A stretch of 64,000 nucleotides of DNA from Reinekea blandensis MED297. Lineage in GTDB: Bacteria > Pseudomonadota > Gammaproteobacteria > Pseudomonadales > Natronospirillaceae. Made by a program: the position numbers and the translations under genes. The stretch is taken from NCBI RefSeq assembly GCF_000153185.1, contig NZ_CH724151.1, positions 387,154-451,153 on the forward strand, read 5' to 3'. Positions 25,897 through 36,413 of the stretch are shown piece after piece; within the stretch, counting starts at the first letter, position 1, and every line of letters begins with the position of its first letter. Below the pieces are notes generated by a model. The model was not told where the DNA came from. It worked only from the letters and a program-made list of their open reading frames with translations, and ran no database searches.

Positions 25897-27654
25897 TCAA
25901 TGCAATTTAAAGCTGTCAACCAAATGTTTCATCTCCTCGGCAATCACCTGCAGTTTTTCAGCGGCTTTCTCGCGGCGCCCGGCGTTGCTGGACAGATCGC
26001 TGACCCGGGCAGAGATGCGTGAAATGGACTCATCGATGTTTCCGGCCACCTGAGACTGTTCGCCGGAAGCTTCAGCAATCTGACTGTTCAACTCATTAAT
26101 CTGCTCTACCGCTTGCGCCACATCCGCCATGGCTTCGGCGGCCTGATTGATTTTCACCCGGTTATCCTGACTGCTGAGCTTACTGCGTTCAATCTGATCA
26201 ACCGCCGACTGAGCGCCTTCCTGCAGCTTGGTCACCGTGTCCTGAATTTCTAATGTCGACTGATTGGTGCGGCTGGCCAGGTTGCGGACTTCATCTGCAA
26301 CCACGGCAAACCCACGCCCCTGCTCGCCAGCTCGCGCCGCTTCAATGGCGGCATTCAGGGCCAGCAGGTTGGTTTGTTCGGAGATGGCCCGGATAACATC
26401 CAGTACCGAACCAATCGCCTCGGCGTTGGTCGATAAGTGGTCTATCACGTCGGACGTTTGCGTAATACGCTCGGTTAACCGCTCCAGACTGCTCACACTG
26501 TTTTCCATGGTCTGTCGGCCATCGTCGGTTTTGGTTTTGGCTTGGGCCGCCAATGCCGAGGCTGCGTCGGTGTTCTGTTTAATGTTAACCGCCGAGGCTG
26601 ACATTTCCGTCGTGGCCGTTGCCACCATGTCGGTTTCTTCCTGCTGGGCGCGGACACTGGAGGACAACTCCGTACTGCCGCTGCGTGCGGACGTCGCGAT
26701 GCCGGCCAGCTCATTGGCCGTCGTCGACATGCGTTCGATGGTGCCCTGTAACTTGGCCATCATGGCATCGAATGCGTCGGCAATATGTCCCAGCTCATCG
26801 TTGCGATGATAGTTAATACGCAACGACACATCGTTGGTTGATTCGATATTTTGGATAACCCGGGTCAGATTACGAATAGGAACCAACAAGCCCCGCAAGT
26901 AAAACAGCCCCATGAATGCACCGATCACCATGACAACGACGGTCGTAATGATGGTCGCCGTCACGGTACTGCCCACCTGACCACGAATGGCTTCACCACC
27001 ATTGGCGACCTCATCACTGGCTTGAGCCACGTTGGTGGCATCGGTCACCACCTGCTGCATGCTGGCAGTCTGATTTTCAACGTAGACTGAACGTAACTGA
27101 TCCAGCAGTGCCGATATGTTGTCTGACTGGTCTTTCGCCCCCTGTGCCATAGACGCGCCCATGGACACTGAGTTGGATTCGTACATCTGGAACATCCGCT
27201 CAACGTACAGCATGTAGGTTTCCAGCTCTTCGCGTACCTGGTTGAACACCTGAGCATTGCCTGAGTCCATGGTTTCCAGATTGGTCAACAAGGTTTGTAA
27301 GGTCTGCTCCAGTTCGCGCCCGGTTTCTACTGAATCGATCCGCAGGGTTAATGCGCCCTGAAAATACCAGTAGTTCATATCCGCAAGGATGGTGACGGCC
27401 TGATTAATCGCCTGTACGCGATCCATCACCGACTGTGCTGTGCGAATCGAGGCTTGCTGACGATCCACCAAACGGTTCTGCGACTGTATCAGTTCGGCCT
27501 GTGTATCGACCTCACTGTTAATACCCCAGATGTTGACCCCAATCCAGGTGTTGGCGATCAGAATCAGAAAGATGATGGTTGACAGTAAAGCTATGGTCTT
27601 GACCTGCAGTGAGAAGCCACTGCGTCCAGACGGTTTTTTTGTTCGTCCCGTCAT
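25897..27654 (-). CDS. Methyl-accepting chemotaxis protein
   Basis: A 585-residue inner-membrane receptor from the ATG at 27654, preceded by AGGGGGGC. It has a TM helix at about 17-40, a helical periplasmic sensor of about 210 residues (four-helix or HBM-like by pattern), a second TM at about 250-275, a HAMP domain, and a long cytoplasmic coiled coil. The hairpin tip [20 protein letters not shown] is the CheA/CheW contact signature. There is no C-terminal pentapeptide for CheR. The ligand is unknown; its place beside malE makes a sugar or MalE-linked signal possible, but this is inference. Confidence 0.93.
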   Translation of the reverse strand: MTGRTKKPSGRSGFSLQVKTIALLSTIIFLILIANTWIGVNIWGINSEVDTQAELIQSQNRLVDRQQASIRTAQSVMDRVQAINQAVTILADMNYWYFQGALTLRIDSVETGRELEQTLQTLLTNLETMDSGNAQVFNQVREELETYMLYVERMFQMYESNSVSMGASMAQGAKDQSDNISALLDQLRSVYVENQTASMQQVVTDATNVAQASDEVANGGEAIRGQVGSTVTATIITTVVVMVIGAFMGLFYLRGLLVPIRNLTRVIQNIESTNDVSLRINYHRNDELGHIADAFDAMMAKLQGTIERMSTTANELAGIATSARSGSTELSSSVRAQQEETDMVATATTEMSASAVNIKQNTDAASALAAQAKTKTDDGRQTMENSVSSLERLTERITQTSDVIDHLSTNAEAIGSVLDVIRAISEQTNLLALNAAIEAARAGEQGRGFAVVADEVRNLASRTNQSTLEIQDTVTKLQEGAQSAVDQIERSKLSSQDNRVKINQAAEAMADVAQAVEQINELNSQIAEASGEQSQVAGNIDESISRISARVSDLSSNAGRREKAAEKLQVIAEEMKHLVDSFKLH

Positions 27655-27797
27655 TATGCCCCCCTGAGGAAACGGACTGCTGACTTGAGCGTAGCAACAA
27701 ACGGCTACTTTTTCGTCTGACATTGTAACGGCCTGAACGCCGGACTCTTTAGCTGAGTTATGGGGTTCAGAGGCGGGATTGTACTGAGGGTGGAGAG

Positions 27798-28277
27798 TCA
27801 GTTGGGAAGGTTACTCAGAGCGTCTTGTGTCAATTGGCGTAAATGATTGAGATTGTCGGGGATACCGACCAGCAGCCAAAGCGTGGCTGTTGGGCTGACC
27901 CGGGAACGCACAATGCGGGCGTTATCCTGAAGCCAATCGAGTAAAAATGCGCGGGCCTGAGCGTTCACGCTGGCGTCATCCGGATACCAGTCGTCCGCGA
28001 GTTGCTCACTCCAGCGCACAACCTGATCGTCGAGTGTTGCCTGCATGCGTTCGTGCACGCTTTGCTCACTGTCTTCAGATGAGCGCAATACACTGACCGG
28101 GTACCCGGTCACCGGCTCACCACAGACAAAGGATGGCGCCGGCGTTCGCGGACTGTCCGGGTAGACACAGCGCGTCAGCTCGGTATCCACCGAACGTGAC
28201 GCGCAGGCGCTCAGCGTCAGAACGACGCCAAGCACCAGTAACCGTTTAACCCGTGACATACGCATTTGATCTGACAA
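27798..28277 (-). CDS. LPP20-like outer-membrane lipoprotein
   Basis: A 159-residue protein with a signal peptide and lipobox LSAC (Cys about residue 25). The mature part has [20 protein letters not shown], a Trp-rich helix region and a C-terminal strand [10 protein letters not shown]. This pattern resembles LPP20-family lipoproteins found in many gammaproteobacteria. The in-frame ATG at 28259 is an equally good start. It lies directly after serA on the same strand and may be co-transcribed. Function unknown. Confidence 0.65.
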   Translation of the reverse strand: MSDQMRMSRVKRLLVLGVVLTLSACASRSVDTELTRCVYPDSPRTPAPSFVCGEPVTGYPVSVLRSSEDSEQSVHERMQATLDDQVVRWSEQLADDWYPDDASVNAQARAFLLDWLQDNARIVRSRVSPTATLWLLVGIPDNLNHLRQLTQDALSNLPN

Positions 28278-28278
28278 C

Positions 28279-29508
28279 TCAGAACAGGACGCGAGCGCGC
28301 AGTGTGCCTTTCACCTGCAGCACTTTTTCCAGCGCTTTGCGTGAGCAATCCTGCGCAACATCGATCACCACGTAGCCAATTTTTTCTGACGTCTGCAGAT
28401 ACTGACCCATGATGTTGATGTTGTTTTCAGAAAACACCTGGTTGATTTCGGACATCACACCGGGAATGTTTTCGTGAATGTGCAGAATACGATGCGCGTT
28501 TGGATGCGCCGGCAACGCCACTTCCGGGAAGTTCACGGCCGACAACGACGTACCGATGTCCGAGTAGGTCGCCAATTTCTCAGACACTTCAATGCCGATG
28601 TTGAACTGAGCTTCCTGTGTCGAACCACCGACGTGCGGTGTCAGCAACACATTGTCGAACTCCCGCAACGGCGAGACGAATTCTTCGTTGTTGCTGCGTG
28701 GCTCGACCGGGAACACATCGACAGCGGCGCCAAGCAGCCGCTGCTCTTTCAAAGCCTGCGCCAGTGCTTCAATGACGACCACCGTGCCACGAGCCGCATT
28801 GATGAACACAGAGCCGGTTTTCATCTGCGCGAACTGTTCTTCGCCCATCATCCACTTGGTGGAATCGGTTTCCGGAACGTGCAGCGAGACGACGTCGGCC
28901 GTATTGAGCAGTTCTTTGAGCGAACCGACCTGACGGGCATTGCCCAGCGGCAGTTTGGTGACGATGTCATAAAACATCACATCCATGCCCAGGCCTTCCG
29001 CGAGCACGCCCAGTTGGGTTCCGATACTGCCATAACCGACGATGCCCAGTTTTTTGCCACGAATTTCAAAACTGTCGGTCGCGCTTTTCTGCCAGCCTCC
29101 GCGGTGACAAACCGCATTTTTCTCTGGCACACCACGTAACAGCAGGATGGCTTCGGCCAGAACCAGTTCCGCAACCGATCGGGTATTCGAATAGGGGGCG
29201 TTAAAGACCGGAATGCCCCGAACCGCCGCTGCATTCAGATCCACCTGGTTGGTTCCGATACAGAAGCACCCGACCGCAACCAGCCGCTCGGCTGCGGCAA
29301 AGACCTGCTCGGTCAGTTGAGTACGGGAACGGATACCAATGAAATGCGCATCACGTACTTTTTCCAGCAGTTCGTCTTCAGGAATGGAACCTTTGTGGTA
29401 TTCGATGTTGGTGTAACCTGCTTTTTCGAACGTATCCAGCGCACTCTGATGTACGCCTTCGAGCAGGAGAATTCGGATCTTGCTTTTGTCCAGAGAGGTC
29501 TGCGTCAT
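28279..29508 (-). CDS. serA: D-3-phosphoglycerate dehydrogenase
   Basis: A 409-residue enzyme, against 410 in E. coli, for the first step of serine synthesis from 3-phosphoglycerate. It shows the NAD-binding glycine motif LGIVGYGSIGTQLG, the catalytic region FINAARGTVV and PHVGGSTQEAQ with the family His, and a C-terminal ACT domain (about 335-409, NIPGVMSEINQVFSENNINI at 20 residues) that gives serine feedback control. The upstream region has no recognisable attenuator. Confidence 0.96.
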   Translation of the reverse strand: MTQTSLDKSKIRILLLEGVHQSALDTFEKAGYTNIEYHKGSIPEDELLEKVRDAHFIGIRSRTQLTEQVFAAAERLVAVGCFCIGTNQVDLNAAAVRGIPVFNAPYSNTRSVAELVLAEAILLLRGVPEKNAVCHRGGWQKSATDSFEIRGKKLGIVGYGSIGTQLGVLAEGLGMDVMFYDIVTKLPLGNARQVGSLKELLNTADVVSLHVPETDSTKWMMGEEQFAQMKTGSVFINAARGTVVVIEALAQALKEQRLLGAAVDVFPVEPRSNNEEFVSPLREFDNVLLTPHVGGSTQEAQFNIGIEVSEKLATYSDIGTSLSAVNFPEVALPAHPNAHRILHIHENIPGVMSEINQVFSENNINIMGQYLQTSEKIGYVVIDVAQDCSRKALEKVLQVKGTLRARVLF

Positions 29509-29666
29509 GATTCGGCTCGTGTCAGTCGGAGATAAATAACGTTGGGTCGGTCGAACGACCCCGGGCGCGCGGATTCTACCATAGCGCCCACCCGCTTGAA
29601 TGCCCCATTTCGCAACATAACAGTTGATGAACTGGGATTCTCCGACTGGTCAGGATTACTCAGCCG

Positions 29667-30656
29667 TTAAAAACGATCCCGATCGTGTGTCTGATTGAAA
29701 TCCAACGCCGGCCCTTTCGGGATGACACCATGCGGATTGATGGTCCGATGGCTGAAATAGTAATGCCGCTTGATGTGATCCAGATTCACCGTCTGTTCAA
29801 CCCCGTCCACCTGATACAGCTCGCGCAGGTAGTTGCTCAGGTTCGGGTAGTCATCAATCCGTTTCAGATTGCATTTAAAGTGCCCAACGTAGACGGCATC
29901 AAAGCGGATCAATGTGGTAAACAGACGCCAGTCGGCTAACGTTATCTGATCACCGGCCAGATAGCGCTGCTGACTGAGCCGGTCTTCCAGCCAGTCCAGA
30001 GCCGTAAACAAGGCATCGAAGGCTTCTTCGTAAGCACTTTGCGTGGTTGCAAACCCGCTCTTGTACACCCCGTTATTCACATCGTGATAAACCCGTTCAT
30101 TGACGGCATCGATGGTCTCGCGCAGTGACTCCGGATAAAAATCCTGTTGGTCACCGGTCAACTCGTTAAACGCCGAATTGAACATCTGGATGATGTCGGC
30201 GCTTTCATTGCTGACGATGGTTTCCTGTTGTTTATCCCACAACACAGGAACCGTGACCCGACCGGAATAATCCGGTTGGGCCCGGGTATAGAGCTCGTGA
30301 TAACAACGACTGCCGTAAAGGTCATCGGCGACAATCACGTCACTGCCGAAATCCGGGCCTTCAAATACCCAACCGTCTTCCAGCATATCCGGATGTACAA
30401 CGGACACGCCGATGTGTTCTGTCAGCCCTTTCAGCTCGCGCAGAATCAGCGTCCGGTGCGCCCAAGGACAGGCCAGTGAGACATACAGATGATAGCGTCC
30501 GCTTTCGGCTTTAAAACCACCCGAGCCGGTGGGTCCCGGTTCACCATCAGGAGTCACCCAGTTACGAAACTGCGATTCAGAACGAATGAATTTTCCGCCG
30601 GATTTTTCGGTGTCGTACCACTGATCCACCCATTTTCCGTCGACTAAAAGCCCCAT
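29667..30656 (-). CDS. Glutathionyl-hydroquinone reductase (YqjG/EcfG-type glutathione transferase)
   Basis: A 329-residue cytosolic protein of the Xi-class glutathione transferases. The active-site motif is CPWAHRT with the catalytic Cys, preceded by the typical N-terminal GGFKAESGRYHLYVSLA. The C-terminal helical domain ends with HYYFSHRTINPHGVIPKGP (19 residues), a Xi-class feature. It reduces glutathionyl-hydroquinones back to hydroquinones. A single gene. The 264 bases upstream of it (30657-30920) hold no gene I can support. Confidence 0.92.
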   Translation of the reverse strand: MGLLVDGKWVDQWYDTEKSGGKFIRSESQFRNWVTPDGEPGPTGSGGFKAESGRYHLYVSLACPWAHRTLILRELKGLTEHIGVSVVHPDMLEDGWVFEGPDFGSDVIVADDLYGSRCYHELYTRAQPDYSGRVTVPVLWDKQQETIVSNESADIIQMFNSAFNELTGDQQDFYPESLRETIDAVNERVYHDVNNGVYKSGFATTQSAYEEAFDALFTALDWLEDRLSQQRYLAGDQITLADWRLFTTLIRFDAVYVGHFKCNLKRIDDYPNLSNYLRELYQVDGVEQTVNLDHIKRHYYFSHRTINPHGVIPKGPALDFNQTHDRDRF

Positions 30657-30920
30657 TTGCCACCTCTCTCGTTGTCTGTCGCCTGGCGGGTATCATGCTC
30701 CGCAGCTGTCTTGCTGAGCCGGATCGACCCGGCTTCGCGTTTCATAACGCTAGCGTCCCATGCGGCATTGCGCAATTGCGATACCACCGCGATCAGGAAG
30801 AGCGGAACCCGCCAAACGCAAAAGTTTATTTAAAGACTATCTTAGAGGGGGCACAGATGATTCAAATCGGGGGATTCTGAGGCTGAGGGTCAAAAAATTT
30901 GAAGCGCCAAGTTTACAGGC

Positions 30921-30947
30921 AAAAAAAACCCCGCCTAAGCGGGGTTT
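30921..30947 (-). terminator. Terminator of the cytochrome c5 gene
   Basis: AAACCCCGC, loop CTAA, GCGGGGTTT with an eight-A tract on the plus strand (T run on the minus strand), 18 bases past the cytochrome stop. Confidence 0.88.
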
Positions 30948-30964
30948 CTTGTAGCCAGAGGCGC

Positions 30965-31378
30965 TTACTGGACAGCAGCGACCATGTGATCGACCGCCGC
31001 CTGCACTTCTTCATCGCTGAGCGAGGCATTGCCGCCTTTGGCAGGCATGGTGTTAAAACCATTGATGGCATGGTCATAAAGGGTATCCACACCCTTCGCG
31101 ACACGTGGTTCCCACGCGGCGGCATCGCCGAATATCGGGGCATTCAACGCACCGGAGGCATGACAGGCGGCACAGGCGGTGGAGTAGACTTCATCACCAC
31201 TTTTCGGACCTGAGCTGACCGCTGCGGCCACAGTGGCGGCGGTTTCACAGGGCTCGCCCTGAACGCATACATTTCCGGCTGGTTTCAGGCGGTCGGCCAC
31301 CGCATCTTCGTAGCTGGTTGTTTCTGCCATCGCCCACCCCAGTGCCAGGGTAGCGACGATCACGAGCAGTTTCTTCAT
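30965..31378 (-). CDS. Cytochrome c5-type monohaem protein
   Basis: A 137-residue periplasmic protein with a signal peptide (cleavage near GWAMAET) and one haem site CAACH at about residue 71. The probable axial Met lies in GFNTMPAKGG, the class I c5 pattern. A second Cys pair upstream (CVQGEPCE) is outside the haem motif and could form a disulfide. Such proteins carry electrons between the bc1 complex and terminal oxidases or denitrification enzymes. Confidence 0.9.
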   Translation of the reverse strand: MKKLLVIVATLALGWAMAETTSYEDAVADRLKPAGNVCVQGEPCETAATVAAAVSSGPKSGDEVYSTACAACHASGALNAPIFGDAAAWEPRVAKGVDTLYDHAINGFNTMPAKGGNASLSDEEVQAAVDHMVAAVQ

Positions 31379-31510
31379 GGGCTTGTCCGTTTCAGATCAT
31401 TATTCTCAAGGTCGGGCGATTATAACGACTCCTGCGACGCCTAACAATTCAAGGCGCTCGCCTTTTCGACTATGATGCGGGTTTTTACGATGACACAGGA
31501 GCCAAAAGCC

Positions 31511-32380
31511 ATGAGAGAAGTTACCGTAGCGGCCACACAGATGCCCTGTGGTTGGGACGTCAGTGAAAATCTCAAGACGGCGGAAAGGCTGGTACGCGAA
31601 GCCGCGGCCAGCGGGGCTCAGGTCATTCTTTTGCAGGAGCTGTTTGAACGGCCTTACTTCTGTCAGCATCAGAAAGAAGAATTTCGGCGCTTTGCCACCG
31701 CCATCGATGATAACCCGGCCATTGCGCATTTTGCCCCCATCGCCCGGGAACTGGGCGTGGTCTTACCCATCAGCTTTTTTGAGCAATGCGGTCCGGTGGC
31801 CTACAACTCCGTCGTTGTGCTGGATGCGGATGGCGAAAACCTGGGTCTGTATCGGAAAACGCACATTCCGGACGGTCCCGGCTACTGCGAGAAGTTTTAT
31901 TTCACCCCGGGAGATACCGGTTTTCAGGTGTTTTCGACGCGCTTCGGGCGCATCGGCGTCGGGATCTGCTGGGATCAATGGTTTCCGGAAACTGCGCGGG
32001 CGATGACACTGATGGGGGCGGAACTGCTGTTTTACCCGACCGCCATCGGCAGTGAACCCTACAATCCGGACATCGATTCTTCCGGTCATTGGCAGCGTAC
32101 CCAACAGGGTCACGCGGCGGCCAATGTGATACCGCTGATTGCCAGCAACCGTATAGGGACAGAGGTCATCGACGACACTCAGATCACCTTTTACGGTTCT
32201 TCGTTCATCGCCGATAACACGGGCGCACTGGTGACGTCGATGGATCGCACAAGTACCGGGTTTATCCAGGCAACGTTTGATCTGGATGCCCTGAACGCTC
32301 AGCGCAGTGAATGGGGGCTGTTCCGTGATCGCCGGCCCAGTCAGTATGGCACGTTAATGACCAAAGACGGACGCGCTTAG
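31511..32380 (+). CDS. aguB: N-carbamoylputrescine amidase (AguB-type carbon-nitrogen hydrolase)
   Basis: A 289-residue nitrilase-superfamily enzyme from the ATG at 31511 (CAGGAG site); upstream in-frame ATGs lie in a region without coding character. The catalytic triad is visible: Glu in LLQELFE, Lys in LYRKTHIPDGPGY and Cys in GVGICWDQWFPE. Family AguB converts N-carbamoylputrescine to putrescine, CO2 and ammonia. Its usual neighbour aguA (agmatine deiminase) is absent here, so the enzyme may work with a distant aguA. The name is by similarity of motifs and length. Confidence 0.85.
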   Translation: MREVTVAATQMPCGWDVSENLKTAERLVREAAASGAQVILLQELFERPYFCQHQKEEFRRFATAIDDNPAIAHFAPIARELGVVLPISFFEQCGPVAYNSVVVLDADGENLGLYRKTHIPDGPGYCEKFYFTPGDTGFQVFSTRFGRIGVGICWDQWFPETARAMTLMGAELLFYPTAIGSEPYNPDIDSSGHWQRTQQGHAAANVIPLIASNRIGTEVIDDTQITFYGSSFIADNTGALVTSMDRTSTGFIQATFDLDALNAQRSEWGLFRDRRPSQYGTLMTKDGRA

Positions 32381-32390
32381 TCGCGTCGGC

Positions 32391-34640
32391 TCAGAGGTAA
32401 TCCAACAGGCGGCTGACCAGCTGACGGTCGAACTCGCGAATCCGATCATCGCGGATAAAGTGAATCTGCAGTCGCTCTTCGGTCTGGCCCACAATCTGAC
32501 CAAGACCCAGGGACGGGTGTCGGACTCGCTGACCCGCACCTTCGGACGCCTCCGGTGCTGCCGTTTGCCAGTCGATCTCCCCTAACCCCAGATAACGGAC
32601 ATAGGTTTCGACACTGCTGCGGTGCATGTCGGACGGCAAGGTTAAGGACGACTCCGGACTGCCCACGGCTGACGCGACCTGGCGGGCTCCATCGATAAAA
32701 GCATCCGGCAGGAAACTCGAGGCGGGAACGCTTCCCCCGGGCGTTGGTACTATGAGCGCCAACCTGTGCCGTGCCCGGGTCATGGCGACATACAACAGTC
32801 GTCGCTCACTGGCGAGTGACGTTGGCAAGCTCATTTCGGACTCCGGCTGATACGGGTAGAACTGTCCGTTCAGCTCCGGAATGATGACGCAGGGCCACTC
32901 CCGGCCCTTACTTTTGTGAATCGACGTAATCAGAACGCCACCGGCGGTCTGTTCGCGGGCACGTTCGACAAGCGTTTGTAACTGATGGGCGCCATCGGAC
33001 AAGGCCCATCGATGACTGCGCACAAACGACAGAAACGCCTGCACCGTCGCTTTCTGGTCATCCACCGCCGACGCCGAGAAGGCGTTTTCCTGCATCGCCG
33101 AGTAGTAATCGGTGCCCTGCACCCAACCCTGCAGGACAGCATAGGCGGCGCCCTGGCCTCGTTCTGCTTTTTCAATCCAGCGGGCACGCTCGAACAAAGC
33201 CTCAGACTGATACCGGGACAGATTTTCCGGCACCGCATTGCGCAGTGCCTGCCCCCATTGTGTGGTTGTCGGAGTTAAGGTCCGGATCAGCTGATCAATC
33301 AGCGCTTTCCGGATTTTCAGGTAGGGCTGCGTCAGCAGCGATTGCCAGGCTTGGCGGCGAATGGCTGGCGACCATTGAATTCCCTGACCGTCCGCTAACT
33401 GCAGCAGAACCCGTAATGGCCGTAACTCGTGTCGTTCCAGCACACTGAACGGTTGATCGGTTTGATAATGCACGCCATGTTCCAGCAGCATGAGTTCCAA
33501 CCGGGCGCTGTTTGCCCACAGTCGGTTGATGACCGCGATGTCATCGAGTGAATACGCCTGTTGCCAGCGGGTAATGCAGTCAAAGGCCGCTTGCGCGCTG
33601 TCATCACTGACCAACCGAACCAACTCGGTGGTACTTGCGGTAGCATCGGATACACACTGCGTACGAGCGTCATCGTGGGCATAGTTGCCGGAAATCACCT
33701 GATTCGCCAACAGGCTCAGGGCATGGCCGAATCGAAAGGTATGACTGAGGTGATAATCCACAACCGGCTGGAAACGTTCGGCAAACTGTTGCGAGAGCAG
33801 TTGCGGGCGGGAACCACGGAACTCATAAATCGTCTGATCCGGATCGCCTACGATCATTAACTGTGCCCGGTCCCCCTGCAGCACTTCCAATAGCCGCTGC
33901 TGAACCGGGTTAATGTCCTGATATTCATCGACGATGATCTCGGCCATATGACCGCCAAACTGGCGGGCAAGATGAGGTTCGCGCTCAAACCGCATAACCG
34001 GTTCGCAAATCAGGTCCGAGTAGGTAAAGCGGCGCTGATCGCTGCGCCAATCTTCAAACCGGTGAAACACCTCGATAAAAAACCGACAGTTATCCGGTAA
34101 GCCGGACTGTTCGAAGACCTGTTCAGGAGGCGCCAGCTGGCTTTTGACCAGTTCTATGTAGGCCAGTGCGGGTTCCACCCATTTCTTTTTGCGGCTCAGA
34201 ACATCATCAGCCAGCGCTTCTGGTGCGCACTCTCGTAACAACTGCCAGAGAATCATCTCGACTTCACTGTCACTCAAAAGCGTCCGGCCAAAAGGCAACA
34301 TGTCACCCTGACGGATCAGGGTTTGGCAGATCCGGTAGCCCAAAGAATGAAAGGTACGTACATCAGGTAATGACTGGCCGGGCATCAGGGAACGCAGGCG
34401 CTGTTCGAAATCGATTTGAGCGGCTTTGTTGTACATCAGCACCAGCAACCGCTTTTTCGGCACACCCGCCGCCAGGCGCTGACGAACATAGGCGGTCAGC
34501 GTCTGGGTTTTGCCGGATCCAGCCACGGCAATAATCCGGGCGTGCCCACCTTCATGACCAATAATGGCTTGCTGTTCGTCAGTATACTGCACAATAAAAC
34601 GCGTCAGATTCGTAAAGGGCGCATAGAATACCAGAGTCAC
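32391..34640 (-). CDS. UvrD/Rep-type ATP-dependent DNA helicase (second copy type)
   Basis: A 749-residue superfamily 1A helicase distinct from the UvrD at 8605. Motif I is AVAGSGKT (38-45), motif II VDEYQDINPVQ, motif VI YVAMTRARHRLALI. It also ends in a Tudor-like tail (GQRVRHPSLGLGQI). The 2A/2B region is divergent from both Rep and UvrD, so the cellular role is open. The GTG at 34640 is taken as the start; a GTG nearer QYTDEQQAI would shorten it by about 16 residues. Confidence 0.87.
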   Translation of the reverse strand: MTLVFYAPFTNLTRFIVQYTDEQQAIIGHEGGHARIIAVAGSGKTQTLTAYVRQRLAAGVPKKRLLVLMYNKAAQIDFEQRLRSLMPGQSLPDVRTFHSLGYRICQTLIRQGDMLPFGRTLLSDSEVEMILWQLLRECAPEALADDVLSRKKKWVEPALAYIELVKSQLAPPEQVFEQSGLPDNCRFFIEVFHRFEDWRSDQRRFTYSDLICEPVMRFEREPHLARQFGGHMAEIIVDEYQDINPVQQRLLEVLQGDRAQLMIVGDPDQTIYEFRGSRPQLLSQQFAERFQPVVDYHLSHTFRFGHALSLLANQVISGNYAHDDARTQCVSDATASTTELVRLVSDDSAQAAFDCITRWQQAYSLDDIAVINRLWANSARLELMLLEHGVHYQTDQPFSVLERHELRPLRVLLQLADGQGIQWSPAIRRQAWQSLLTQPYLKIRKALIDQLIRTLTPTTTQWGQALRNAVPENLSRYQSEALFERARWIEKAERGQGAAYAVLQGWVQGTDYYSAMQENAFSASAVDDQKATVQAFLSFVRSHRWALSDGAHQLQTLVERAREQTAGGVLITSIHKSKGREWPCVIIPELNGQFYPYQPESEMSLPTSLASERRLLYVAMTRARHRLALIVPTPGGSVPASSFLPDAFIDGARQVASAVGSPESSLTLPSDMHRSSVETYVRYLGLGEIDWQTAAPEASEGAGQRVRHPSLGLGQIVGQTEERLQIHFIRDDRIREFDRQLVSRLLDYL

Positions 34641-34686
34641 CGCTGAGATTTGCTATAGTTAACGTAGCGCTAAAGGAGTCTTTGCC

Positions 34687-34941
34687 ATGCCCAAACAAGA
34701 ACTGAAATCCCTCTTTCAACACCTCCGCGATCACCTTCCCGAAGGCGAAACCAGTGCCCAGCAAAAAATGCTGATGGATCAGATCGCTTATCACCTGCAC
34801 GATGAGGACAGTCCGGACCCGGTAGACCCGACCTTGCGAGATTCGGTCGAAATGCTGATTGAAGACATTGAAGTCGATCACCCGAAAAGCGCCTCGATTG
34901 CCCGGAACATTCTGGAAACTCTGGCCGCCATCGGCGTTTAA
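34687..34941 (+). CDS. DUF4404 family protein
   Basis: An 84-residue acidic, helical protein with an AAAGGAG site before the ATG and a likely -10 (TATAGT, 34654-34659). The pattern ELKSLFQHLRDHL, then VEMLIEDIEVDHPKSASIAR (20 residues) and ILETLAAIGV matches DUF4404 proteins of gammaproteobacteria. Function unknown. Its stop overlaps the stop of the convergent rmuC. Confidence 0.88.
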   Translation: MPKQELKSLFQHLRDHLPEGETSAQQKMLMDQIAYHLHDEDSPDPVDPTLRDSVEMLIEDIEVDHPKSASIARNILETLAAIGV

Positions 34942-36413
34942 TCCTCGTCTTCAGCCTCAGGCGCATCTTCGCCAACCATGCGGGGGCGATGCGTGTCACT
35001 GATTGACTTTGACGTTGGGGCGCCCATTTCCTTAAGGCGCTCCACGTAACTCAACATGGAGCCGCGTCCGTCTGAAAAGGTATTCAGGGCTTCATGAAAG
35101 GTCCGGTCAGCGCTCTGAATTTGCGTACCGAGCTTATCCATTTTCCGACTGAACACCGCGACCTTGTCATAAATCTTGCCCGCCAATGCGTAGAGTTCTT
35201 TGGCGTTTTCATTTTGCCGTTCCAATACCCAAAGATTGGCCACCGTGCGCAACGTGGCCAACAAGGTTGTCGGGGTCACAACAACGATGTGCCGCTCAAA
35301 TGCCTCGTTAAACAGTTGTGAGTCCTGTTCGAAGGCGGCAATAAAAGCGCTTTCTACCGGCATGAACATCAGCACAAAATCCGGCGAGTTCAGCCCCGAC
35401 AAGCCGGGATAGTTCTTGGCACTCAGGGCATGAATGTGATGCCGAACCGCCGAGACATGCGCCTGCAAGGCGGTATTTCGTGTTGCTTCATCATCCGCCG
35501 CAACCGCCTTCTGGTAGGCATTCAGGCTGACCTTGCTGTCAATGATAATGTGTTTGCCATCCGGCAGATGAATGATGAAGTCCGGTCGTCGGTTCTGCCC
35601 CTGATCGTCTTTGTAGTTAGCTTCCCGCTCAAATTCACGACCCTTCTGCAACCCTGAGCTTTCCAGTATCCGTTCGATCTGTAGCTCACCCCAGTTGCCC
35701 TGCAGTTTCTTATCGCCCTTCAGTGCCTTAGTCAGATCGTCCGCCTGACGGTTCAACTGGCTATTCATGTCTTTGAGCACCGACAACTGTGTCAGCAACT
35801 GACTGCGACCTTCGACATCCCGGCTGTGGATATCATCGACACGCTGACGAAACTGTTCGATCTGACGATGAAACGGGTCAAGCAAGGCGGTAATCGAGGC
35901 CTTTGACTGTTCGCTGAATCGCTGTTGCTTCTGTTCAAAGATGTCGTTCGCCAACTGACCAAAGTCCCGCTTCAACTGTTCGCGACTGTCATTCAGCAAT
36001 TGCAGCTGTTCGGCATGATGCGCCTTAGCACTTTCAGCACGCGCGTTGATGTCTGCGAGCCGGCTTTCCAAGGTGCGCACTTCGCGTTGAAGCAGGTTTA
36101 GCTGCTGATCTTTTGCCGTTAACTGCGCCTGCAACTCCGTCAGCTGCCGAACCTGAACCTGCAGCCCGGCATTCTCAGCCGCCAACCGCGCACTCAGACT
36201 GCGCTCCTGGTGCAATGCCTGCTGCATCTCCTCCAACAATAATTGCTGACGTCGCCAGCGAGACCAGAACAACGTGCCAATGACCGTGCTGACCAGCACG
36301 GTGGATAGCAGGCCAAACACAAAGGCCTGTTGAATATCGGTGAGCCAGGGGATCAAAACAGAATCAGTCCTTATCGGGCGAAGAGTGCGACAACCATCGG
36401 GTAAATTTATCAT
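34938..36413 (-). CDS. rmuC: DNA recombination protein RmuC
   Basis: A 491-residue protein with one N-terminal membrane helix (about 27-50), a coiled coil to about 210 and the RmuC nuclease-like domain (about 240-440: DFIIHLPDGKHIIIDSKVSL, 20 residues, has the D...D.K pattern of PD-(D/E)XK enzymes). RmuC limits recombination at inverted repeats and helps resolve DNA-protein crosslinks in E. coli. The frame overlaps the pseudouridine synthase gene by 50 bases. A TTG at 36356, after that gene's stop and with an AAGGA before it, would give 472 residues and is a plausible true start. Confidence 0.9.
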   Translation of the reverse strand: MINLPDGCRTLRPIRTDSVLIPWLTDIQQAFVFGLLSTVLVSTVIGTLFWSRWRRQQLLLEEMQQALHQERSLSARLAAENAGLQVQVRQLTELQAQLTAKDQQLNLLQREVRTLESRLADINARAESAKAHHAEQLQLLNDSREQLKRDFGQLANDIFEQKQQRFSEQSKASITALLDPFHRQIEQFRQRVDDIHSRDVEGRSQLLTQLSVLKDMNSQLNRQADDLTKALKGDKKLQGNWGELQIERILESSGLQKGREFEREANYKDDQGQNRRPDFIIHLPDGKHIIIDSKVSLNAYQKAVAADDEATRNTALQAHVSAVRHHIHALSAKNYPGLSGLNSPDFVLMFMPVESAFIAAFEQDSQLFNEAFERHIVVVTPTTLLATLRTVANLWVLERQNENAKELYALAGKIYDKVAVFSRKMDKLGTQIQSADRTFHEALNTFSDGRGSMLSYVERLKEMGAPTSKSISDTHRPRMVGEDAPEAEDED

